Below are positions 26,561-34,945 of a DNA stretch of 64,000 nucleotides, one piece after another. How positions within the stretch are numbered: position 1 is the stretch's first letter; each line of letters begins with the position of its first letter. This stretch comes from Candidatus Aalborgicola defluviihabitans. GTDB lineage: Bacteria; Pseudomonadota; Gammaproteobacteria; Burkholderiales; Burkholderiaceae_C. The translations under genes were made by a program, and so were the position numbers. The stretch covers positions 124,001-188,000 of the forward strand of contig JADIXX010000001.1 in NCBI GenBank assembly GCA_016705575.1, in the 5' to 3' direction. Below the pieces are notes generated by a model that saw nothing but the letters and a program-made list of their open reading frames with translations, did no database searches and was not told the DNA's origin.

Positions 26561-27859
26561 TTGCACACACTGGAACAATTGCGTAGCGGCGCGCTGGCGG
26601 GGATTCGCCGCCTGGACCTGTCTTGCGGTCTGCAGACCCTGCCCCCAGAGGTGTTCGATTTGGCCGATACGCTGGAGGTGCTCAACCTTACCGGCAACCA
26701 GCTGCAGCAGTTGCCGCACGACCTGCCGCGCCTGCATCGGCTCAAGATCATCTTCTGTTCCAACAACCCGTTCACCCACCTGCCCGAGGTGCTGGGCGAC
26801 TGTGCGCAGCTGCAAATGGTGGGTTTCAAGGCCTGCCAGATTGCGCAGGTGCCCGCTGGTGCTTTACCGCCCCAACTGCGCTGGTTGACCCTTACGGACA
26901 ATGCCATCGCGCAACTGCCTACTGAGCTGGGTGAGCGGGCGGCCTTGCAAAAATGCATGTTGGCCGGCAACCGCCTGCGCGCTGTGCCCGATAGTCTGGC
27001 GCAAGCCCTGCAACTGGAGCTGTTGCGCCTTTCGGCCAATCAGTTCGAAGCACTACCCGGTTGGCTGACCGAACTGCCACGCCTGAGCTGGCTGGCCCTG
27101 GCTGGCAACCCGCTGGGCTGGCACCAGCCGCAGCCTGCAGCCCTACACACCGTGCACTGGAACGATTTGCAGGTTGATGGCTTGCTGGGCGAGGGTGCGT
27201 CGGGCCACATCTACCGTGCCCATCGCCATGATGGTGCTGCCAGCCTTGCACTGAAGGTGTTCAAGGGCGCCGTCACCAGCGATGGCCTGCCCGAGCATGA
27301 ACTGGCCGCCTGCCTGGCCGCTGGCCAACACCCCGCGCTGTGCACGCCTTTTGCCGCTCTGGCGGGCCACCCACAGGGCGCAAGTGGCCTGCTGTTGCCG
27401 CTGATTCCGCCCGGCTTCGTCAACCTTGGCGGGCCACCCAGTCTGGATTCCTGCACGCGAGATGTATTCCCGCCCGGCCTGCGCTTGTCAGCGGCCATGG
27501 CGCTGCGCGTGGCCAGCCAGATGGCGGGCGCCGTGGCCCATCTGCACCAGCGGGGTGTCATGCATGGCGACCTGTACGCCCACAACATTCTGTGGAACCC
27601 CGTCAGCGGCCAGGCGCTGCTGAGTGACTTTGGTGCGGGCACCCTGCTACCCGTGATGGATGCGGCACAGGCCCGTGCCCTGCAAGCGCTGGAGGTACGC
27701 GCCTTTGGCTATTTGCTGGAAGAGTTGTTGGCACTGGTGGATGCCACTGCGGCTCTGGACGGCATGGCGGCAATCACACACGATTGCTTAAACCCGGTGC
27801 CCGCAGAGCGCCCGGCTATGGCCGAGGTGGCGTGGCAGTTGGCGCGTCTGGCTCAGTAG
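26561..27859 (+). CDS. Leucine-rich-repeat protein kinase
   Basis: A 432-residue fusion of about eight leucine-rich repeats (roughly residues 20-200; units such as LEVLNLTGNQLQQLPHDLPRL) and a C-terminal eukaryotic-type protein kinase. Kinase marks are the glycine loop LLGEGASGHIYRA, Lys of LALKVFKG, catalytic loop MHGDLYAHNIL and LSDFGAG. No TM segment or signal is visible, so it should be a cytoplasmic LRR-kinase. The TTG at 26561 is chosen because GAGG precedes it and the LRR region begins right after; upstream frame is not protein-like. Its last 7 bases overlap the ferredoxin gene on the other strand. Confidence 0.85.
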   Translation: MHTLEQLRSGALAGIRRLDLSCGLQTLPPEVFDLADTLEVLNLTGNQLQQLPHDLPRLHRLKIIFCSNNPFTHLPEVLGDCAQLQMVGFKACQIAQVPAGALPPQLRWLTLTDNAIAQLPTELGERAALQKCMLAGNRLRAVPDSLAQALQLELLRLSANQFEALPGWLTELPRLSWLALAGNPLGWHQPQPAALHTVHWNDLQVDGLLGEGASGHIYRAHRHDGAASLALKVFKGAVTSDGLPEHELAACLAAGQHPALCTPFAALAGHPQGASGLLLPLIPPGFVNLGGPPSLDSCTRDVFPPGLRLSAAMALRVASQMAGAVAHLHQRGVMHGDLYAHNILWNPVSGQALLSDFGAGTLLPVMDAAQARALQALEVRAFGYLLEELLALVDATAALDGMAAITHDCLNPVPAERPAMAEVAWQLARLAQ

Positions 27860-28140
27860 CCCTGCTGCACCACCACATCGGTGCAGGGGTAGGCCACACA
27901 GGGCAGTACATAGCCTTCCGCACGCTCTTCCATGGTGAGACCCGGCCACTCCAATGCGTAGCGCACCGTGCCGCTGTGCAACTGTCCTACGCAAGTACGG
28001 CAGGTGCCGGCGCGGCACGAGCTGGGCCAATTGGCGCCGCCCATTTCCAGCGACACCAAAAGCGGCTCGTTGGACCAAGCGTCCATCTGCAGTTGATCGG
28101 GTTCGGTGCGGGCGGTGTGCAGGATGGGGGTGTCAGACAT
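27853..28140 (-). CDS. Small plant-type [2Fe-2S] ferredoxin
   Basis: A 95-residue electron carrier. The cluster motif SSCRAGTCRTCVGQ gives C-x4-C-x2-C, and the fourth Cys is in GYVLPCVAYPCTD. Preceded by LLVSLEMGGANWPSSCRAG, typical of plant/mammalian-type ferredoxins. It is the second gene of a two-gene unit: the 82-residue protein upstream ends 3 bases before its ATG. The redox partner is not identified nearby. Confidence 0.88.
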   Translation of the reverse strand: MSDTPILHTARTEPDQLQMDAWSNEPLLVSLEMGGANWPSSCRAGTCRTCVGQLHSGTVRYALEWPGLTMEERAEGYVLPCVAYPCTDVVVQQGY

Positions 28141-28143
28141 TCC

Positions 28144-28392
28144 TTACTCGCTGACAAACGCGTACGCAACGGCCTCGCTGTCCACCATGTCCAGAATGTC
28201 GTTGAGCACATCTTCGTCTTCAGTGCTGGACCAGGTTTCTTCGGGGTCGGTGGCGAACAGGGGTTCGATGGCCACGTCCATGAACTGGCCGTTGGGCAGC
28301 TTGACTACGGGCGTGCCTTCGGACGTTTGTGCCAGCTCCCAATCATCAGGGACGGACATTTCGAGCTGGATGGTGACGTTGAGTTTTTTCAT
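28144..28392 (-). CDS. Small acidic hypothetical protein, co-transcribed with the ferredoxin
   Basis: An 82-residue acidic protein, MKKLNVTIQLEMSVPDDWEL at the start and an Asp/Glu-rich tail (DPEETWSSTEDEDVLNDILDM). No family recognised. Being 3 bases upstream of the ferredoxin gene on the same strand, it is probably co-translated with it and may be a partner or substrate of the ferredoxin. No signal peptide or TM segment. Confidence 0.78.
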   Translation of the reverse strand: MKKLNVTIQLEMSVPDDWELAQTSEGTPVVKLPNGQFMDVAIEPLFATDPEETWSSTEDEDVLNDILDMVDSEAVAYAFVSE

Positions 28393-28442
28393 AGACTTTT
28401 TGGTAAAACGAGTGGGTGGTTAAAGGATAGGGATTCACGGCC

Positions 28443-29270
28443 TCATTCGGGGCTGCGGGGCCCGGTGTAAATCAAATCGCGTGCCTGCTTGGCGGGCAAA
28501 AATTCACGCGCAATTTTATAGAGAGTTCCATCGTTTTGCATGTCCACCAGCAATTCGTCCCAATGTTTGGCTTGCGCAGTTGTGAACGAGGCGCGCGCCA
28601 AAATCAGTGCACCCACAGAAAACTGATCAGCTGGAGCCCAGTCGTGCAGGGTAAGGTCTTCATCAAGCCGCGACGCCGCCAAATACTGCGTATAGACAAT
28701 GGGCTGGCTCAAAATGGCGTCGACCACTTTGCGGTCCAACAGTCGAAACAGGTCCACCACATCGACCGCTTCGACCACGCGCCCCTGCGCCAAGAGCTTG
28801 GCTGCCATGGTGTCGTAGGCCGCTTCATGCCGAAAGCCGCGCACCACGCCCAGGCGCAGCTTGCCATTTTCAAAAGTGGTTTGATTCACATCGACCGGCG
28901 CACTCTGGCGGCGCATCAAGACCACGTTGCGGGCCTTGAAGTACGGCAGCAAGTAGCCATACACCTTGCGCTCGGACGTGGGAATGGCCGAAGTGGCCAT
29001 ATCCAAACGGCCCATTTGCAGTTCTTTCCAGATGCGTGAACGGGGCATATACACGCGCTCAAATGTGCAGCCACTGTGACGTTCCAGTTCCGCCAGAATG
29101 CGCACGTCCATGCCATCGAAGGTATCGGCCCGGTATAGAACACCAAACTCGAACATCGCCACGCGCACCGGCTTGGAACAATAGGCTGCGTTCGTTGCGG
29201 CGTGGGTTGCCGGCAACAGAGCCATGGCCAGAAAGGCCTGGATCGCGACGCGTGCGAACAGCTTTTTCAT
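28443..29270 (-). CDS. Extracellular solute-binding protein, family 3-like
   Basis: A 275-residue exported protein: signal peptide (RVAIQAFLAMALLPATHA), then a type-2 periplasmic binding domain with the family-3 pattern VRVAMFEFGVLYRADTFDGMDVRILAELERHSGCTFERV. No permease or ATPase gene is adjacent, so it may serve an unlinked importer or act as an orphan sensor-like binding protein. Cys residues at the start of the mature domain (YCSKP, SGCTF) could form a disulfide. Ends 172 bases downstream of the antiporter start region on the same strand. Confidence 0.82.
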   Translation of the reverse strand: MKKLFARVAIQAFLAMALLPATHAATNAAYCSKPVRVAMFEFGVLYRADTFDGMDVRILAELERHSGCTFERVYMPRSRIWKELQMGRLDMATSAIPTSERKVYGYLLPYFKARNVVLMRRQSAPVDVNQTTFENGKLRLGVVRGFRHEAAYDTMAAKLLAQGRVVEAVDVVDLFRLLDRKVVDAILSQPIVYTQYLAASRLDEDLTLHDWAPADQFSVGALILARASFTTAQAKHWDELLVDMQNDGTLYKIAREFLPAKQARDLIYTGPRSPE

Positions 29271-29279
29271 GCGCCGATT

Positions 29280-30566
29280 TTATGGCTGAGCCGGCTTGCG
29301 CGGCGGCCAGAATCGATCCAGCAAGGGTTTCACGCTGGTGCCATGCAGAAAAATGGACAGCGTTACCACGATGATTGTCAGCTGGATCAGCTTCAGGCTC
29401 AGCGCCTCGGGCAGGCCATGTTCAATGGCGTACATCAGGTAATACAGCGAACCGATACCGCGCACGCCAAACCAGCCCGTCAGCAGGCGCATGGGCCGCG
29501 CAGTACCGGTGCCCCACAGTCCAACCAGCACGCTGACCGGGCGGGCCACCAAAAATACGAACAGCGCCAAACCCACGGCCTCCCAGGACCAGGAGTTGAT
29601 GAACAACGTGCCGCCCAGCATCAACACCAGGGTCAATTCCGAGAGCCGCTCCAGATGCTCCTTGAAAACCAGCGAACCCGCGCTGACGGTGGGCACCTGC
29701 CCGTCGTCCATGCCAGTGGGTGGTCCGCTGTCAGTGTGCCCACGGCTGGCCAGGCTCAGCTTGCGTTCGGTCTGGCGCAACGCCACAGCAGCAAAGAACA
29801 CAGCCAAAAACCCCCATGCGTGCGCCAAAACGGTAATGCCATAGACCACGCCAATCAGGCCCAGGCCCAGAAAGTCGTCCAGCAACTCGTGCTGATGCGG
29901 TGCCCGGCGCAGTTTCCAGCCCAGCCTGGCCAGTGCCACGCCGGCGACCACGCCAATCGCAATGCTGGCCCCCGTGGCCCATAACACGTCTACCAGAAAC
30001 CATTGCACGCCGTAGTCGCCCAGGTCGTGAAGGCCCAGCAGGCCCAAACCCAGCATGACAAACGGAAATGCACTGCCGTCGTTCATGCCGGCTTCGCAGG
30101 TCAGGGTAAAACGCAATTGGTCGCGGTCACCGGGATGGCGAATCTGCACGTCGGTGGCCAGTACCGGATCGGTCGGTGCCAAGATGGCCCCCAACAGTAC
30201 ACCCGCGCCCAACGGCAGTCCCAAAACAAAGTAGGCCAGCGCGGCAATCAGCCCCACGGTAATCGTCATGGACACGGTGGCCAGGAGAATCGGCGTGCGC
30301 CAGCGTACCAGGCTGAAGGGCCCCGGCATCTTCACACCTGCCGAGAACAGCGAAATCAGCACCACAACCTCAGTCAATGTTTCCAGCAGTGCCGAATCCT
30401 TGAGCGGATTGAAGTGATACAGGTTGAGTCCACTGGGCCCACAAATCAGTCCCACCAGCAAATAAATAATTGCAGCCGTAATGGGTGTGCGTTTGAGCAG
30501 GGTAAAGGTCAGCCCCATCACCAGCAGCAAAGTCCCCACCAGGAGAAACCACTCTGCGTTAGTCAT
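29280..30566 (-). CDS. Na+/H+ antiporter, CPA1 (NhaP-type) family
   Basis: A 428-residue polytopic membrane protein with about 12 hydrophobic segments. The CPA family signature appears as LLGAILAPTDPVLATDVQ (TDP) and the paired acidic pore residue in CEAGMNDGSAFPFVMLGL (ND motif). These are the Na/H-exchange residues of NhaP-type carriers. No cytoplasmic TrkA-like domain is attached. The ATG at 30566 is the second codon of the open frame (TTG-ATG) and is the better start. The gene downstream, 9 bases away, is the family-3 binding protein. Confidence 0.9.
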   Translation of the reverse strand: MTNAEWFLLVGTLLLVMGLTFTLLKRTPITAAIIYLLVGLICGPSGLNLYHFNPLKDSALLETLTEVVVLISLFSAGVKMPGPFSLVRWRTPILLATVSMTITVGLIAALAYFVLGLPLGAGVLLGAILAPTDPVLATDVQIRHPGDRDQLRFTLTCEAGMNDGSAFPFVMLGLGLLGLHDLGDYGVQWFLVDVLWATGASIAIGVVAGVALARLGWKLRRAPHQHELLDDFLGLGLIGVVYGITVLAHAWGFLAVFFAAVALRQTERKLSLASRGHTDSGPPTGMDDGQVPTVSAGSLVFKEHLERLSELTLVLMLGGTLFINSWSWEAVGLALFVFLVARPVSVLVGLWGTGTARPMRLLTGWFGVRGIGSLYYLMYAIEHGLPEALSLKLIQLTIIVVTLSIFLHGTSVKPLLDRFWPPRKPAQP

Positions 30567-30608
30567 CAATTTTTTCCAAATTCATGTTGTTCACCATCCC
30601 ACCGTTTG

Positions 30609-30848
30609 CTATGACAGGTGGCTCCCCAATTGCCTGTTCACGGCCGCGGCGTCGGGCTGGGCAAACACGGTGTTGTGCTGGTTGGTGAGCGGGCCGCAGC
30701 CTGGTTCTACGGCGCCGTGGGTGTCGTAACCCACGGCTTTGAACTTCCACACCGACCCCACCCGCTTGAGGTTGCCCACATGGGTGCCGTCGGCCAGGTG
30801 CACGCTGTGCACGTTGGCGTTAACCGGTTTGAGGGTGAGCAGTGCCAA
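30609..30848 (-). CDS. Small conserved hypothetical protein downstream of GST
   Basis: A 79-residue frame that reads like real protein: LKPVNANVHSVHLADGTHVG, then NLKRVGSVWKFKAVGYD and GCGPLTNQHNTVFAQPDAA. Similar short proteins of unknown function occur in related bacteria, from memory. The start is uncertain: a TTG at 30848 begins 5 bases after the GST stop, and the in-frame extension further upstream is shadow sequence of the GST gene. Probably co-transcribed with it. Confidence 0.55.
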   Translation of the reverse strand: MALLTLKPVNANVHSVHLADGTHVGNLKRVGSVWKFKAVGYDTHGAVEPGCGPLTNQHNTVFAQPDAAAVNRQLGSHLS

Positions 30849-30852
30849 GCAG

Positions 30853-31473
30853 TTACGCGCCCAACTGGGCGTAATACTGGGCCACAGCAGGGGTCTTGGC
30901 AACGCGTTGCAGGTGGGCGCTGAGCAGCGGGGCAACGGTTGCCACCAGATCGGTTGGCACATGGTCCAGCCGGCCCGAGTTGAGGCCATTCAGAAACACA
31001 AAAACCTTCAGATCGGCAATGGTCAGGCGGTTGTCGGCAAAGTAGTCGCCGCCATGGGCTTGCAATTGCGTTTGCAGCCAGCGCAGGTACAACGGCAGCG
31101 GGCCTTCCACCAGCGCGGTGCGGGCCACTTTGAGTGCGTCGCCGGTCAGGCCGAAGGTGGTGCCGAGCTTGACGTTGGCGTCTTCCACGGCATCCATCAC
31201 CTCGTCACACAGCAAGGCCTGGTAGGCGTCGGTGGGGTACAGGCCCGCCAGCTTGCCGGCGTAGCGCGTAATGGCGTCGCTCTGGGTGACCAGTACGCCG
31301 TCCACGTGCAACGTGGGCACCTGGCCTAAAGGCGTGGCCTTGCGTACCTCGGCAAATTGCGCGCCAGGAAAGCGGTTGTCTTCAAACGCAATGCCGCCAA
31401 TATGAAACGCCAGGCGTGCTGGCTCGGCGCGGCCGCCGCTAACGTCGAAGTAGGTGAGTTTGAGTTGAGTCAT
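30853..31473 (-). CDS. Glutathione S-transferase (sigma-like)
   Basis: A 206-residue GST. The N-terminal thioredoxin-like domain starts with LKLTYFDVSGGRAEPARLAFH, where Tyr8 is the expected catalytic residue, and has GQVPTLHVDGVLVTQSDAI for glutathione binding. The helical C-terminal domain includes the structural DNRLTIADLKVFVFLN motif. The YFDxxGRAE start is typical of the sigma/alpha/mu/pi-like groups. The ATG at 31473 fits these; the longer frame is not supported. Divergent from ldhA. Confidence 0.9.
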   Translation of the reverse strand: MTQLKLTYFDVSGGRAEPARLAFHIGGIAFEDNRFPGAQFAEVRKATPLGQVPTLHVDGVLVTQSDAITRYAGKLAGLYPTDAYQALLCDEVMDAVEDANVKLGTTFGLTGDALKVARTALVEGPLPLYLRWLQTQLQAHGGDYFADNRLTIADLKVFVFLNGLNSGRLDHVPTDLVATVAPLLSAHLQRVAKTPAVAQYYAQLGA

Positions 31474-31586
31474 GGTGTGGTCCTGAAAGTGGTGCGGTTG
31501 GCAGGTTGCGCCAGCGCCGCTATGCGGATTATGTGCGAGGCATCTTTTGCTGCACTGTACGATGGGCCACATTCTGAGAGAAAATC

Positions 31587-32597
31587 ATGGCCACCCTGCA
31601 AGTTGCTGTCTACAGCACCCGCTCCTACGATCGCCATGCGCTGGAACGCGCCAATGCTGCTGAGGGCGCCAGTGGCCACCGCTTCAACTTCCTGGAAGCG
31701 CGGCTGGATGCCAGCACCGTGCCGACTGCCGCCGGGGCGGATGCGGTATGCGTATTCGTCAACGACCAGCTCGATCGCACAGTGTTGCAGGGTCTGCATG
31801 ACCTGGGCGTACGTTTGGTGGCGTTGCGCTGCGCGGGGTTTAACCAGGTGGACCTGGTGGCTGCGCAAGAGTTGGGCTTGGCTCTGGGCCGCGTACCCGA
31901 ATACTCACCCCACGCGGTGGCGGAGCACACGCTGGCCCTGTTGCTCACACTGAACCGAAAAATCCACCGTGCCTATGCCCGCGTGCGAGAGGGCAATTTT
32001 GCGTTGGAGGGGCTGCTTGGCTTTGATGTGCATGGCCGCACGGTAGGCGTGGTGGGCACAGGCCGCATTGGCGAGACCTTCTGCCGCCTGCTCACCGGCT
32101 TTGGCTGCACACTGCTGGCCACAGACCCCACGCCCAACCCCGCATGTGTGGCCATGGGCGTGCAGTATGTTCCGCTGGTGGAGCTACTGGCGCGCAGCGA
32201 CGTGGTAAGCCTGCAATGTCCGCTCACGCCCCAAACGCACCACCTGATTGACGCCGCCGCCTTTGCCAGCATGAAGCACGGTGCCATGCTGTTGAACACC
32301 AGCCGCGGCGCGGTGGTGGATACCCAGGCCGCGATTGATGCGCTCAAAGCAGGCACGCTGGGCAGCCTCGGGCTGGATGTGTACGAGGAAGAGGCGAGCC
32401 TGTTTTTCCGCGACCTGTCTGGCTCGGGCATTCAAGACGATGTGTTTGCTCGCCTGCTCACCTTCCCCAACGTGGTGGTGACTGGGCACCAAGCCTTCTT
32501 TACCGACGATGCGCTGGCCGCCATTGCCAGTACCACGCTGGCCAATCTTGATGCGTTTGCAGCAACGGGCAAGGCCAAGCATCCGATTGATGTGTAG
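31587..32597 (+). CDS. ldhA: D-lactate dehydrogenase (2-hydroxyacid dehydrogenase)
   Basis: NADH-dependent reduction of pyruvate to D-lactate in the cytoplasm. A 336-residue D-2-hydroxyacid dehydrogenase with the Rossmann motif VGVVGTGRIGETFCRLL and the NTSRGAVVDTQA region around the catalytic Arg/Glu. VVTGHQAFFTDDAL holds the active-site His and is the variant typical of D-lactate dehydrogenases such as LdhA. Marks the left flank of the accessory island. Confidence 0.92.
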   Translation: MATLQVAVYSTRSYDRHALERANAAEGASGHRFNFLEARLDASTVPTAAGADAVCVFVNDQLDRTVLQGLHDLGVRLVALRCAGFNQVDLVAAQELGLALGRVPEYSPHAVAEHTLALLLTLNRKIHRAYARVREGNFALEGLLGFDVHGRTVGVVGTGRIGETFCRLLTGFGCTLLATDPTPNPACVAMGVQYVPLVELLARSDVVSLQCPLTPQTHHLIDAAAFASMKHGAMLLNTSRGAVVDTQAAIDALKAGTLGSLGLDVYEEEASLFFRDLSGSGIQDDVFARLLTFPNVVVTGHQAFFTDDALAAIASTTLANLDAFAATGKAKHPIDV

Positions 32598-32649
32598 GTT
32601 ATTTGTTTTTGGCCCTACTTGCGTAGGATGGACGCCAAACCCGCGCCCG

Positions 32650-32976
32650 TCACGCCTGCCACACCCCAAACCCCGCCGAGCGCAGGTCTATGCCGACCTC
32701 GATCTCTTTGTCCACTGCATCCTCATACCGCATGGGGTTGAACGCCTCAAACAAATCGGGCAACAGGCGCAGGCCGTATTGCTGCACATAGCGGTTGGCC
32801 TGGATGCCCGCCTTGTGCTTGTCAAAGCGCACATCCGGGTCCAGGCCCGTCATGCCCACATAAACGCAGGGCTTGCCCTCCACATAGTCCGGGTTGTTTT
32901 TACGAAAGCGCGGCTCGTGGAGTACGTCGTTGGAAAGCTCAATCACGTAGACATGGTGGTGCTTGCGGCGGGGCAT
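32650..32976 (-). CDS. GIY-YIG-like small protein
   Basis: A 108-residue protein with a GIY-YIG-like core: HHHVYVIELSNDVLHEPRF, CVYVGMTGLDPDVRFDKHKAG, then a conserved C-terminus DLRSAGFGVWQA. The VYVI/VYVG strands and the Arg/His pair after them match the nuclease fold, though no DNA-cleavage role is established for this short family. Starts the accessory island next to ldhA and precedes the AbiEii/XRE pair. A C-terminal remnant of a second copy (MRSAGFKLW) lies at 39090-39120. Confidence 0.75.
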   Translation of the reverse strand: MPRRKHHHVYVIELSNDVLHEPRFRKNNPDYVEGKPCVYVGMTGLDPDVRFDKHKAGIQANRYVQQYGLRLLPDLFEAFNPMRYEDAVDKEIEVGIDLRSAGFGVWQA

Positions 32977-32986
32977 GGTGTAGGCT

Positions 32987-33712
32987 TTAACTTGCGGGCA
33001 CGATGCGCCGCAGCGCCCGCACTTTTTGCCATAGTACCGCCTTGGGCAATTGCATGGCCATCACTTGCATGCAGCGCTCTAGCCAGCCTGGGCGGTTTTG
33101 CAGTCGGTCTATGGCTTTAGCCAAGTCGCGCGCCACGCTGGCGCCGTAGGCCTGCTCGGCCTTGGCCCGTGCGGCGCGCAGAGTGGGCAGGGGCAGGCCC
33201 ATCATGGCCAGGTCAATCACATCGCGGCTAAACACCCCATCGTCTGCTTGCCGGTCTGAATTGGCCAGCAGCTTGGAGGTAGCCAAATCGAGCCGGGTGA
33301 GCGTGCTTACGCCGCAAATGGTGTCGTTGTCTGTGTCGTTGGGTTGGGGCAGCTCCAGCGTGATGCGGGCTTCGCGCACGATCTCCAACTTAATGGCCTG
33401 CCCGTCCATCTGCACCATGGTGCGAATGCCATATTGGTCGGCCCGGATCTCGCGCAGCGTCACCAAAGGCATCGCGTGCGCGTGCGTGATGGGGGCCAAG
33501 CCCGCTGGTGTGGTGAGCAGTTGCCGTAGCTCGCGGTAGCCTGCCGCATCAGACACCAAAAAATCAATATCCACCGACTCACGGTATTCGCCATAGCGCA
33601 TGGCAATGCAGGTGCCGCCACCAAACAGGCAACCGTGCTGGCGCAGGATAGTGCCGTCCATCGCGCTGAGCACATGGGCAATGCGCTGGTGGTGCGGGCG
33701 TTCAAACTGCAT
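32987..33712 (-). CDS. AbiEii/AbiGii-type nucleotidyltransferase toxin
   Basis: A 241-residue nucleotidyltransferase of the AbiEii toxin type. The catalytic core is FGGGTCIAMRYGEYRESVDIDFLVSD, giving the GG...S-x-DxD motif, with a later conserved Asp/Lys segment (RLDLATSKLLANSDR and FSRDVIDLAMM). AbiEii toxins modify tRNA or other RNA 3' ends and stop growth unless countered. The start overlaps the end of the upstream XRE gene, the usual antitoxin-toxin coupling. The ATG at 33712 is preferred over GTG 33718. Confidence 0.85.
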   Translation of the reverse strand: MQFERPHHQRIAHVLSAMDGTILRQHGCLFGGGTCIAMRYGEYRESVDIDFLVSDAAGYRELRQLLTTPAGLAPITHAHAMPLVTLREIRADQYGIRTMVQMDGQAIKLEIVREARITLELPQPNDTDNDTICGVSTLTRLDLATSKLLANSDRQADDGVFSRDVIDLAMMGLPLPTLRAARAKAEQAYGASVARDLAKAIDRLQNRPGWLERCMQVMAMQLPKAVLWQKVRALRRIVPAS

Positions 33713-34217
33713 GACCACCGCCCTTTATTGCGAGAGGGTTGCGTGACAAGGCCAACGGCAATGCCTCTAGCAACGCCAGTTCGTCTGCAGACATGGCCTG
33801 CAAATCCAAATGCCGCGCGTTGCGTTCGTAAATGTCTAGCGCTTCAGAAGGGGTGAGCGTGTCGGTGCCCTGAACTTGCCACGCCAGCGCGCGCAACTGC
33901 GGGTAGTCGGTGAGCCGCACCCGAACCGGAATCCAATCCATACGGTCCGGCGGCTGCGTGGCGGACGACTGCGCGTCATTTTGCTTGCGCGCCTGCACCA
34001 CCATACCCAGCGCAGCCATGGCGTTGCACCAAGCGCCCATGGTGACCGAAGGCTCACCCTTCTCAATACGGTGCAGCGTTACGCGCGACATGCCCGCCGC
34101 CTCGGCCGTGACGGTGGCGCTGAGGCGCAAGGACTTGCGCTGGGCGCGAATCTGCGCGCCAAGCGCTTGCAATTGTGTGGTGCTGGTTTCGCCCGAGCCT
34201 GACAGATTTTGATTCAT
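33702..34217 (-). CDS. XRE-family antitoxin/regulator
   Basis: A 171-residue protein with an N-terminal Cro/C1-type HTH: LGAQIRAQRKSLRLSATVTAEAAGMSRVTLHRIEKGEPSVTM. The C-terminal part is likely the toxin-neutralising or dimer domain. Upstream at 34221-34266 is a long imperfect palindrome over the promoter, so autorepression is expected. This is the XRE-type partner used instead of the classical AbiEi. Overlaps the toxin gene by 11 bases. Confidence 0.88.
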   Translation of the reverse strand: MNQNLSGSGETSTTQLQALGAQIRAQRKSLRLSATVTAEAAGMSRVTLHRIEKGEPSVTMGAWCNAMAALGMVVQARKQNDAQSSATQPPDRMDWIPVRVRLTDYPQLRALAWQVQGTDTLTPSEALDIYERNARHLDLQAMSADELALLEALPLALSRNPLAIKGGGHAV

Positions 34218-34220
34218 TTA

Positions 34221-34266
34221 GTTTCTTATTATTGACAGATTTGTTATTTTGTCAACTATGAGAAAC
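34221..34266 (-). promoter_or_regulatory. Promoter with 17-bp imperfect palindrome upstream of the XRE/AbiEii pair
   Basis: Arms at 34221-34237 (GTTTCTTATTATTGACA) and 34250-34266 match as inverted copies in 14 of 17 positions, with a 12-base spacer. On the minus strand a perfect -35 TTGACA (34250-34255) and a -10 AATAAT (34228-34233) are separated by 16 bases, so each arm covers one promoter element. This is the expected layout of an autoregulated toxin-antitoxin operon. Confidence 0.72.
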
Positions 34267-34275
34267 AAATAAAAT

Positions 34276-34743
34276 TCAGTGACCTGACTGCGCGCCTTCT
34301 TTAGCACGCATTTTGGCGGCTATGTACTCACCCTGGGTGACGTGCAACAAGCCGGCAATCTTGCTGATCAGGTGATTCTCATTGGCGTCTAGCGTGCCGT
34401 CTGCGTAGGCCACTTGCCACATGAACTCAACCACCTGGATTTTTTGCGCTTGGGTGAACTGGTCATTCATCAGGCTGGTGAAGCTGAAGTAATCATTGGC
34501 GTGCATGGCGGTTTGCTCGGCCTGCGCCATCAACTGTGCCAAGGCCTCTTCGCTCAAGGCAAAGCGTTGGCGCAAGCTGCCCAGCGCTTGGGTGCGCTCA
34601 GCGACGCTGATGTTGTCGTCCGAACGCATCACGTCAAACAGCAACACGGCCGTAGCCAACTGCAGGTTGCCACCGCCGTGTGCCTGTGCTGCGTCATCCG
34701 GCATGAAGAAACTGGTTAGCAGGTTTTGGAGGGTGCTCAGCAT
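34276..34743 (-). CDS. TerB-family tellurite-resistance-like protein
   Basis: A 155-residue all-helical TerB/DjlA-N-type protein: LQLATAVLLFDVMRSDDNISVAER, LSEEALAQLMAQAEQ and VVEFMWQVAYADGTLDANENHLISKIAGLLHV. The conserved acidic D/E sites (SDDN, ADGTLDxNE) are metal-binding in the family. Its function here is unknown; TerB proteins are often found near defence or stress genes. Single gene, with the first repeat of the island in its upstream region. Confidence 0.88.
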   Translation of the reverse strand: MLSTLQNLLTSFFMPDDAAQAHGGGNLQLATAVLLFDVMRSDDNISVAERTQALGSLRQRFALSEEALAQLMAQAEQTAMHANDYFSFTSLMNDQFTQAQKIQVVEFMWQVAYADGTLDANENHLISKIAGLLHVTQGEYIAAKMRAKEGAQSGH

Positions 34744-34883
34744 GGGAAGGGGCTAAATGGCGAGGTACAAAGGGTAGGGCAACGGTGGCCTGTGATTTTG
34801 CCGCTTGGCCTATAACTGCATGAACAGCGTGGTCGGTGTGGTCGACGTGGGGAGCGCTGGCCGACAAAAGTTTATACCAAATA

Positions 34884-34935
34884 GGCCTCTAGCCCTCGCA
34901 AAATATGCGCAGGCAGCTACCAAAAACGTAGCAAA
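34884..34935 (+). repeat. Dispersed 52-bp repeat, copy 3
   Basis: Good match: GGCCTCTAGCCCTCGC, AAATATGCGCAGGCA, GCTACCAAAAACGTAGC. Ends 10 bases from the methyltransferase stop codon, on the 3' side of that gene. Confidence 0.8.
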
Positions 34936-34945
34936 TCTCCAGCGG

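Noticed and set aside
28443..29270. Complete amino-acid ABC transporter
   Set aside because: Only the binding protein is present; no permease or ATPase gene flanks it.
32621..32637. Terminator after ldhA
   Set aside because: The stem CCTAC/GTAGG is only 5 bases with no U tract.
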